Assembly: GCA_000403315.2 (NCBI GenBank)
Contig: KE159638.1
Coordinates: forward strand, 124,001 to 188,000
From: Lachnospiraceae bacterium A2
Lineage (GTDB): Bacteria; Bacillota; Clostridia; Lachnospirales; Lachnospiraceae
Direction of reading: 5' to 3'
DNA length: 64,000 nt
Shown here in pieces: positions 58,338 through 64,000 of this stretch (position 1 is the stretch's first letter; the number at the start of each line of letters is the position of its first letter). Both the position numbers and the translations under genes were made by a program. The notes beneath the pieces are model-generated. The model saw nothing but the letters and a program-made list of their open reading frames with translations. It was not told where the DNA came from and ran no database searches.

Positions 58338-58778
58338 ATGGACTGGATGCTGGAAGGACTTCTGCAGGGAACCCAATTTCAAACATTATACAACCGGAAA
58401 ATCGAATCATTGCGTGAAGAATACCATCTGCGGAAAATTGATATTGATATTCTGTATTTTCTTTATAAATCCGGAGAAAACAATACATCAAAAGATATTT
58501 GCAGCTTGAATTTGTTTAATAAAGGGCATATTTCCCAGTCGGTGGATAGGATGGTGAAGCAGCAGCTTATCCATACCGTGCAGGACGAGGAGGACCGGCG
58601 GTGCGTGCACCTTGTGCTGACCGAGGAAGCGGTGGGGATTATTGGGCGGGCTACGGAATTGCGGGGGCAGATGTACAGCATGATATTAAATGGCGTAACG
58701 GAGGAGGAGCGGCGGGTGCTGCTCCAGGTTTCCAAAAAAGTGAACCGGAATATCAGGGAAGCGTTACGGAATTCTTAG
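58338..58778 (+). CDS. MarR-family regulator
   Basis: A 146-residue winged-helix regulator: DNA-binding part with DIDILYFLYKSGENNTSKDI, LNLFNKGHISQSVDRMVKQQ and the wing DEEDRRCVHLVLTE; flanking helices form the dimer interface. It lies 176 bp upstream of the citrate synthase gene and shares its operator. Its last codons are partly repeated downstream. Confidence 0.88.
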   Translation: MDWMLEGLLQGTQFQTLYNRKIESLREEYHLRKIDIDILYFLYKSGENNTSKDICSLNLFNKGHISQSVDRMVKQQLIHTVQDEEDRRCVHLVLTEEAVGIIGRATELRGQMYSMILNGVTEEERRVLLQVSKKVNRNIREALRNS

Positions 58779-58867
58779 AGTTTCTAAAGGGCCTGCGGCT
58801 ATAAGTTTCAAGGAATTTTAGCCAGAATATCAGGGAAGCGTTATGGAATCCTTAAATATTTCTAAAA
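58747..58867 (+). repeat. Partial duplication of the MarR gene end
   Basis: AATATCAGGGAAGCGTTACGG near 58751 recurs with one change near 58828, with similar flanks (GGAATTCTTAGAGTTTCTAAA versus a related run at 58845). The second copy is noncoding and lies just before the citrate synthase promoter. Confidence 0.65.
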
Positions 58868-58871
58868 TCAG

Positions 58872-58917
58872 TTGGCAGTGGTATGCTTTTGTGCTAAAAT
58901 AGTTTAAAATTAAACAA
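58872..58917 (+). promoter_or_regulatory. Citrate synthase promoter and MarR-type operator
   Basis: -35 TTGGCA (58872-58877), 17-bp spacer, -10 TAAAAT (58895-58900), overlapped by TAGTTTAAAATTAAAC (58900-58915). The operator covers the transcription start, as expected for repression. Confidence 0.7.
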
Positions 58918-58954
58918 TCAACCAAGGTTTTAAAGCTTAGGAGGGATCGGATCT

Positions 58955-60292
58955 ATGAGAAATGAAAACGAATTGATGGATTATGCCATGAAGCAAGAGG
59001 CAACCTGTAGGAAAAATGACAGCATTTCCGATGCGCTGTTTGAGGAATACGGGGTAAACCGCGGGCTGCGTGACATGAATGGGAAAGGCGTCCTGACTGG
59101 GCTTACGACAATTTCAAAGATTGTGTCTTTTGCAGATGTAAACGGCGTGAAAACGCCTTGTGACGGCCAGCTATGGTACCGGGGCTATAATGTGCAGACC
59201 TTAGTAAAGCAGGTAGGGGAAAATGGGTTTGGTTTTGAAAAGACCGCTTATCTCCTGCTGTTCGGGGAAATGCCTAATGAAGAAGAACTAAAGGAATTTT
59301 GTAAAATCATGGCAAACTGCAGGACCCTTCCTACGAATTTTACAAGGGACGTAATTATGAAAGCCGCCACAAAGGATATTATGAATTCCATGACAAGGAG
59401 CATCCTGACGCTGGCGTCGTATGACAGCCAAGTCAATTCTTCGGATGTTATCAGCAATAGCCTGCGGCAGTGCATTGAATTGATTAGTATTTTCCCGATG
59501 CTTGCGGTGTACGGTTACCATGCCTATAACCATTATGAAAATGACGACAGTATGTACATACACCGTCCGGAACCAGAGCTTTCTACGGCGGAAAACTTGC
59601 TGATGATGCTGCGGCCGGATAAAAAATATAGTGCGCTGGAAGCGAAAGTGCTGGATGTTGCGCTGCTGCTGCATATGGAACATGGCGGCGGAAATAACTC
59701 CACATTTACCACAAGGGTAGTCACTTCTTCCGGTTCCGACACATATTCTTCCATTGCGGCGGCAATGTCGTCTCTGAAGGGGCCGAAGCACGGCGGCGCC
59801 AACATTAAAGTAATGGAGATGATAGAAAATATCCGGGAGAATATTAAAGATATCCATGACAAAGAGGAAATTGAAGCATACCTTGCGAAAATCCTTGCAG
59901 GGGAAGCATTCGACCATAAAGGCCTGATATATGGCATGGGCCATGCAGTGTATTCACTTTCAGACCCAAGGGAACGCGTCTTTAAGGGCTATGTGGAAAA
60001 ATTAGCTGGGGCTAAAGGCCGCGGGGACGAAATGTTCCTGTATAACAGCATAGAAGAACTGGCGCCTAAGCTGATTGCAGGCAAAAGGAAGATTTTCAAG
60101 GGTGTAAGCCCCAATGTGGACTTCTACAGCGGGTTTGTGTATGAGATGCTGGGGATTCCGATGGAACTTTACACCGCGATTTTTGCCATTGCCCGGATTG
60201 TTGGGTGGAGCGCCCACCGGATGGAAGAACTGATTGGGATGAATAAGATTATCCGCCCTGCTTATATGAGCGTGATGGAGGAAAAAGAATAG
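58955..60292 (+). CDS. gltA: Citrate synthase
   Basis: A 445-residue citrate (or 2-methylcitrate) synthase that condenses oxaloacetate and acetyl-CoA. Catalytic residues are His279 in GPKHGGAN, His330 in GMGHAVY and Asp389 in PNVDFYSG. GGAGGGATCGG precedes the ATG. The N-terminal extension and sequence style are those of Clostridia enzymes. It feeds the oxidative branch to 2-oxoglutarate and glutamate in fermenters. Control by the adjacent MarR is suggested by the shared operator. Confidence 0.95.
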   Translation: MRNENELMDYAMKQEATCRKNDSISDALFEEYGVNRGLRDMNGKGVLTGLTTISKIVSFADVNGVKTPCDGQLWYRGYNVQTLVKQVGENGFGFEKTAYLLLFGEMPNEEELKEFCKIMANCRTLPTNFTRDVIMKAATKDIMNSMTRSILTLASYDSQVNSSDVISNSLRQCIELISIFPMLAVYGYHAYNHYENDDSMYIHRPEPELSTAENLLMMLRPDKKYSALEAKVLDVALLLHMEHGGGNNSTFTTRVVTSSGSDTYSSIAAAMSSLKGPKHGGANIKVMEMIENIRENIKDIHDKEEIEAYLAKILAGEAFDHKGLIYGMGHAVYSLSDPRERVFKGYVEKLAGAKGRGDEMFLYNSIEELAPKLIAGKRKIFKGVSPNVDFYSGFVYEMLGIPMELYTAIFAIARIVGWSAHRMEELIGMNKIIRPAYMSVMEEKE

Positions 60293-60442
60293 CTGGCTGG
60301 GCAAATGGGGAGATTGCCTTTCCCTGCCGTGATGCGGCATGGAAACAGGGGGGATGGACTGGGAACCTGTTGTGATACAAGGGATTGTTGGTGTAATGGC
60401 TACCAGTGAGGGGAATTTTAGAAATTTTGGGAAATTGTGTTA

Positions 60443-60471
60443 TTGACAAACTTTGAAAAATATGTTATTAT
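60443..60471 (+). promoter_or_regulatory. tRNA-Pro promoter
   Basis: TTGACA (60443-60448), 17-bp spacer, TATTAT (60466-60471), 14 bp before the tRNA. Confidence 0.8.
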
Positions 60472-60484
60472 GCCATAGTGATAT

Positions 60485-60558
60485 CGATGCGTGGCTCAGC
60501 TTGGTAGAGCGCTGCGTTCGGGACGCAGAGGCCGCAGGTTCAAATCCTGTCGCATCGA
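60485..60558 (+). tRNA. tRNA-Pro (anticodon CGG)
   Basis: A 74-nt cloverleaf. The acceptor arms CGATGCG and CGCATCG pair perfectly, the D arm is GGCTC...GAGC, the anticodon stem CTGCG/CGCAG carries the loop TTCGGGA (CGG), and the T arm is GCAGG-TTCAAAT-CCTGT. CCA is not encoded. Its 3' end is the probable attachment site of the following element. Confidence 0.95.
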
Positions 60559-60599
60559 GTAACGAAAAGCCAGTAAAAATAAGGCTTGTGGCAAAAGTG

Positions 60600-60626
60600 A
60601 AGCACTCCGTGAAGGAGTGCTTTTCT
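60600..60626. terminator. Terminator after tRNA / integrase
   Basis: AAGCACTCC and GGAGTGCTT around GTGAA, followed by TTCTT on the plus strand and preceded by A/T-rich DNA on the minus strand. Serves the tRNA and perhaps the integrase gene. Confidence 0.75.
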
Positions 60627-60631
60627 TATCT

Positions 60632-60652
60632 TTGACTAACAATTGACTAACA
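60632..60652 (+). repeat. Putative integrase arm repeats
   Basis: TTGACTAACA at 60632-60641 and 60643-60652, direct and 11 bp apart, within 100 bp of the tRNA end. Confidence 0.55.
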
Positions 60653-61930
60653 CTTCTTTTGCTTTTTTGTGGCAAATAATTCCCCCAGGGATTCTGCTGC
60701 AAGTTCATCTTGCTTTTGCAGGGCATGGGCATAAATGTCCATTGTGGTGGATGTTTCCGAATGTCCAAGGCGGTTTGAAACGGTTTTTATGTCCACGTTC
60801 TGGGCAATCAGAAGTGTTGCGGATGTGTGCCGCAGGCCATGTAATGTGATTTCCGGCAATTTATCCTCATGCGTTTCGTTGTATATGCGGATAACCTTTT
60901 TAAAGACCTTATTAGGTGTTGATATGTCCATCTGTTTTCCATCGTCTTGGATAAACAGGTAATTGCTGCCCTTCCAGTAGGTCCCTAGGGATAAGCGGTA
61001 TCTTTGCTGCTCTGCCTTATATTTTTGGATTAGCTTCATTGTGCTGGCTGGGAGTGTCACTGTCCGGTTGGACGAAAAGGTCTTGGGGGCTTTCGTGATG
61101 ATGCCATCCTTTGTTCTGGCAGATGCCTTATTGATGGTGACGGTGAGGTTTTGGAAGTCAATGTCGTCCCAAGTTAATGCGGCCAGTTCCCCGCGCCGGA
61201 ACCCCCCAAAGACTGCCAGATGGAAAAGCACTTTGAACTGCAGGGGGATCTCTTTTTCCTCATAGTGTTTCCTGCTTTCAGAACCGTCCTTCTTTGTACG
61301 TCCCCAATGGGCAACTGTATAGGGCGTGTCTAATTGGTTAAGGAAGGCTTTTGCCTGCTCTAAGGTAAAATGCTTCACATCGGCCTGTTTTTCTACCTTA
61401 GGGGGCTTTACGCGCTGGCAGGGGCTGCTTTCTATCAGTTGCCAGTACACGGCTGTATTTAGGCTGCTGCTGATAATCTGGTGGATACGCTTAATAGTCC
61501 TTGCGCTGTATGGCTTCTGTTTCCCATTCTTGGTGTAGCCGTGTTCCGCAAGCCCGCTGTACAGCCTGGTTAAATGCAGCGGCTGTATCTCTGACAGCCT
61601 TAAATGTCCGATTGCCGGCAGGATAATGTTATTCAGGGAGTTTTCACACCGTTCAATGGAAGTGCGTTCCATCTGCTTTTCTGCATATTCAGAGAGCCAT
61701 AATGCAGAATATTCCTTATAAGTCATCTTTTCGCCTTTTAGGTATTTCCCGCTTTTTACCTTATCCTCAAAGTCCATGGCGAACCGATCTAACGCCTTCT
61801 GGTTCTGCTTCTCCGTCTTGCTTGGGTCTGGCGTCCATGTGGCCGTTTCCAGAATCTGCCTGTCATGGATGTCCCTGCCATTGCTCACGGTTATCTGGTA
61901 ACTTTTCCCTCTTTTCCTGATGCTTGCCAT
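60647..61930 (-). CDS. Tyrosine integrase of the tRNA-Pro element
   Basis: A 427-residue phage/ICE integrase: N-terminal arm-binding AP2-like domain (RGKSYQITVSNGRDIHDR), SAM-like core-binding domain (about 75-165) and catalytic domain with Arg in FGGFRRGELAAL, HGLRHTSATLL and Tyr in MDIYAHAL. It differs clearly from the tuf-site integrases. AAGGAC precedes the ATG. Confidence 0.95.
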   Translation of the reverse strand: MASIRKRGKSYQITVSNGRDIHDRQILETATWTPDPSKTEKQNQKALDRFAMDFEDKVKSGKYLKGEKMTYKEYSALWLSEYAEKQMERTSIERCENSLNNIILPAIGHLRLSEIQPLHLTRLYSGLAEHGYTKNGKQKPYSARTIKRIHQIISSSLNTAVYWQLIESSPCQRVKPPKVEKQADVKHFTLEQAKAFLNQLDTPYTVAHWGRTKKDGSESRKHYEEKEIPLQFKVLFHLAVFGGFRRGELAALTWDDIDFQNLTVTINKASARTKDGIITKAPKTFSSNRTVTLPASTMKLIQKYKAEQQRYRLSLGTYWKGSNYLFIQDDGKQMDISTPNKVFKKVIRIYNETHEDKLPEITLHGLRHTSATLLIAQNVDIKTVSNRLGHSETSTTMDIYAHALQKQDELAAESLGELFATKKQKKC

Positions 61931-62103
61931 AATATTATCAGTCCTTTCTTAAAAATGGGTGAATTTTATAAAGGACTGTGATATACTGTATCTGTTCAAT
62001 GTTGTATGTATATCATAATCCTTTATGGTATATCTGAAAGGCTCCGGTATTGTCTGTGCCGGGGCATTTTCATTTGGGGGTTGAAATTCCTGCATGGATG
62101 GCT

Positions 62104-62222
62104 TATAATATGCTTAACAAGGGAGCCGGAAGGTGAAGCCACTCACCCGACCCGGCGTTATAAAGTAATTAGCTAAGAATAGCCGTTCCTAAACTTTGCA
62201 GAGCACAGGACGGCTATTTCTT
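62104..62222 (+). ncRNA. Putative antisense RNA antitoxin
   Basis: A strong promoter, TTGAAA (62081-62086), 17 bp, TATAAT (62104-62109), starts a plus-strand transcript near 62116. It ends in a stem AATAGCCGT (62177-62185) / ACGGCTATT (about 62209-62217) followed by TCTT, overlapping the 3' end of the toxin ORF on the other strand. This is the TxpA/RatA-type layout of type I toxin-antitoxin modules. Confidence 0.6.
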
Positions 62223-62300
62223 ATGTCTGTGGTTATCTATGTAAGTAAGTATTGCCATCAGCATGATGACAAAAGTAAAAATGTCGTTCCACGAAACCAT
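62214..62300 (-). CDS. Small hydrophobic toxin-like peptide
   Basis: A 28-residue peptide (MVSWNDIFTFVIMLMAILTY, then IDNHRHKK): one membrane helix and a basic tail, the form of holin-like type I toxins. AAGGGTGG stands 6 bp before the ATG. The ORF could be extended to 62426, but the short form has the ribosome site. A minus-strand promoter with TATAAT lies at about 62391-62396. Confidence 0.7.
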   Translation of the reverse strand: MVSWNDIFTFVIMLMAILTYIDNHRHKK

Positions 62301-62840
62301 AAGCACCACCCTTTCCGTCAAGGTCTCGGATTGGGTGAGAAGCGCGTCCCCCAGCTCCCCGGTTAAGCATATTATATTGTCATGGTGCAGCAGTTTCCCG
62401 ATTTGAAATCGAAAAACAGGTCGCATTTAAAATGGAACCTTGCAGAACATATCCAACAGTGGCAATATACCCTACTTTCTTCATTTGAAATGTAGAAAGT
62501 GTCCTGTGCGGCTCCCAGCCGCCCATATACGGGCATAATGGCTATTGATGGTAATTCTATCAATATTCTATCAATGGATGCATAAAACGTCTGAATGGGG
62601 CGAATACTGCCAACCACAACCATTTGCCAGTGGTTAAGCCTATTTGGGGCATAGTGACGGACATTTGGCTTTTACCGGGTATCTCTGTTTTGGAGACGCC
62701 CCTGTTTAAGGCTCCCTGCCCCATAATTACCAGCACCCCTGCCGCTGATTGGATGCGCCAGTTTTAGATTGTCCGTTCGGACAGACCCGAAGCCAAAAGT
62801 GGTTTGGCTAGTCTTGGGGTGGTTCGTCTGGTTTGGTGTA
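62301..62840. other. Stretch without recognisable genes
   Basis: Contains the toxin promoter near 62390 and several short inverted repeats (for example around 62775-62790, GTCCGTTCGGAC). ORFs are short and lack ribosome sites. Nothing else can be supported. Confidence 0.4.
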
Positions 62841-63296
62841 TCAAATACCTTTCTTTTTTCTAAGCTTATATAATTCTGTTTCTGTATCATTAACAATAGC
62901 CTTTTTTAGATGTTCGTATTCTTTTCCAGTTAAAGGAATGTCAATGTTTTCACTGGGAATATAGATACATCTATCATATCCATCTTCATTATCATAAAAT
63001 GTATCAACATATTCATATCCCAATGATAGCAAGAAGTTGAGATATGCAACTTCATCGCTTAATGGTTTTAAAAATTCCTCTTTTGTTAAACCTAACAATT
63101 CAGCTTCTGAAGTACATAATGCAGAAGCGATTTTTCGTAATTGCTCCTCATTTGGTTCACGATTATTGTTTTCATAGTTAGAATATGTTGAATATGGTAT
63201 TCCAGCAAGTCTTGCTACTTCTTTTTGCGTAATTCCTTTTGATTTTCTATATTTTTTTATCCTACTTCCTATCTGTATCACTTCATTTATTCCCAT
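62841..63296 (-). CDS. CI-like XRE repressor
   Basis: A 151-residue protein with an N-terminal HTH (YRKSKGITQKEVARLAGIPY, STYSNYENNNREP) and a C-terminal part (IYIPSENIDIPLTGKEYEHL) that lacks a peptidase Ser/Lys pair. Divergent from a Cro-like gene with operators between, so it is the element's maintenance repressor. Confidence 0.85.
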   Translation of the reverse strand: MGINEVIQIGSRIKKYRKSKGITQKEVARLAGIPYSTYSNYENNNREPNEEQLRKIASALCTSEAELLGLTKEEFLKPLSDEVAYLNFLLSLGYEYVDTFYDNEDGYDRCIYIPSENIDIPLTGKEYEHLKKAIVNDTETELYKLRKKKGI

Positions 63297-63330
63297 ATTT
63301 TCACCTCTGAAAAGTATTATATCATAAAAT

Positions 63331-63414
63331 ATTCAGAAATGAAAATATTTTCTTGACATATTCATTATAGAATAGTATTATAGTGGTGTCAAGAAAAAAT
63401 ATTCAAAAATGAAT
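63331..63414. promoter_or_regulatory. Operator region between CI- and Cro-like genes
   Basis: ATTCAGAAATGAA (63331-63343) and ATTCAAAAATGAAT (63401-63414) are related palindromes. The rightward promoter is TTGACA (63353-63358), 17 bp, TATTAT (63376-63381). Confidence 0.7.
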
Positions 63415-63432
63415 ATAAAGAAAGGAGAACAC

Positions 63433-63642
63433 ATGAAAATTAAACTGGACACAAAAAAGATTTACCTGGCAATGGCTGAAAAGGGTACTACTGTAACAGA
63501 GATTGCCAAAGCCGGGGGCGTGAGCCAACAGGCTGTATCTAATGCACTAAACGGCAACCGGGTGGGCAGAGTTAAGGTCGTTCCGGCAATTTGTAAGGCA
63601 TTGGATTTTTCAGCTAAAGACATTGTAATCATTGAGGACTAA
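63433..63642 (+). CDS. Cro-like HTH protein
   Basis: A 69-residue HTH protein (IYLAMAEKGTTVTEIAKAGG, VSQQAVSNALNGNRVGRVKV). AAAGGAG sets ATG 63433; the longer ORF is not needed. First gene of the rightward early operon. Confidence 0.82.
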   Translation: MKIKLDTKKIYLAMAEKGTTVTEIAKAGGVSQQAVSNALNGNRVGRVKVVPAICKALDFSAKDIVIIED

Positions 63643-63661
63643 AGAAAGGAGAAAACAGACA

Positions 63662-63967
63662 ATGGCAAAGAAAGTATTCAGAGATTATGCAGAGGTAAAC
63701 GAGAAGTTATTAGAGGGGTTCACAGTAGCGGAGGTTCTCACAGGAATCAATGCAGAGGATAGCGGCATGATGATGGAATTAGAGCGGCAGATTGATAATG
63801 TAACAATTGGAATTGACGTGGTTTACAATCCTGATTGTGAGGACGGAGAAACACCGTTCATGGTGTCAGAGGAATATGTGAAAAATATCTATGAGATTCC
63901 AGAGGGGCCAGAGAGGAAAATTAAAATCAGGAGTGTTACAGAACCGTTTGACAATGGAAGAAGGTAG
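63662..63967 (+). CDS. Early-operon hypothetical protein
   Basis: A 101-residue acidic protein (AKKVFRDYAEVNEKLLEGFT...). AAAGGAG precedes ATG 63662. No family is recognised. Lies 19 bp after the Cro-like gene in the same operon. Confidence 0.65.
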   Translation: MAKKVFRDYAEVNEKLLEGFTVAEVLTGINAEDSGMMMELERQIDNVTIGIDVVYNPDCEDGETPFMVSEEYVKNIYEIPEGPERKIKIRSVTEPFDNGRR

Positions 63968-63974
63968 TGATCTT

Positions 63975-64000
63975 ATGACGGAGGAAGAACTTGACGCAAT
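63975..64000 (+). CDS. Start of a further early gene (cut by window)
   Basis: ATG 63975, MTEEELDA, open to the window end. It begins 7 bp after the preceding stop codon. Confidence 0.5.

Larger units (their letters stand above)
60559..64000. mobile_element. Element integrated at tRNA-Pro (left part only)
   Basis: Starts right after the tRNA with a tyrosine integrase reading toward it, then a small toxin module and divergent CI/Cro-like regulators. The right end and functional genes are outside the window, so prophage and ICE cannot be separated. Confidence 0.75.

Noticed and set aside
62372..62623. Minus-strand ORF of 83 codons upstream of the toxin
   Set aside because: No ribosome site or domain, overlaps the toxin promoter region.

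Overview
The window looks like a gut Firmicute of the Lachnospiraceae type. It has a fusA-tuf pair with Gram-positive leaders and promoters, a citrate synthase gene, a tRNA-Pro gene without an encoded CCA, and Clostridia-type conjugative backbone families (CD1845, CD1108, Maff2, PrgI, DUF4315, DUF4366, PcfB, Cys-rich VLP). No species can be named from the sequence alone. Host core genes occupy only the two edges. Almost everything from 3.6 to 52.3 kb is a stack of mobile elements inserted at the 3' end of tuf.

Layout. 1-3610: fusA (5' end cut off by the window) and tuf. 3556-9977: integrative mobilizable element 1 (IME1), with an XRE repressor, Xis, tyrosine integrase, RepA-like ATPase, oriT, MobV relaxase and a DUF3781 plus cytidine-deaminase cargo pair. 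9923-52270: IME2, with the same backbone in diverged form, a DUF6602 gene, and a DUF5655 nuclease-like gene next to a BsuBI/PstI-type restriction-modification pair. Three copies of the last 17 tuf codons (3556, 9923, 52216) mark the ends of the two elements.

Nested in IME2, a 32.2-kb integrative and conjugative element (ICE, 10586-42807) splits the DUF6602 gene. It carries a large serine recombinase, a lantibiotic/bacitracin-type self-protection cassette (two-component system plus two ABC transporters), a VirD2-like relaxase with MobC, a type IV secretion set (VirB4, PrgI, VirB6, Maff2, NlpC/P60 hydrolase, VirD4/TraG, PcfB), ArdA, a DNA cytosine methyltransferase and ParB. A 2.8-kb group II intron interrupts traG. 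The order is therefore host > IME2 > ICE > intron, with IME1 in tandem.

The most distinctive signal is a family of about 20 copies of a 23-bp palindrome. It is spread through the ICE backbone, usually immediately after a stop codon and just before the next ribosome binding site. In four genes it is read in frame and adds a short SG-x-x-x-PK-like peptide. It is absent from the self-protection cassette and from the intron.

52271-60484: the displaced tuf terminator, a decayed remnant of another IME, an IS110-family element, remnants of HTH genes, a second two-component/ABC transporter operon, and a MarR regulator and citrate synthase that share an operator. 60485-64000: tRNA-Pro(CGG) followed by the first 3.4 kb of another integrated element (tyrosine integrase, a type I toxin-antitoxin-like module, CI/Cro-like regulators) that runs off the window.
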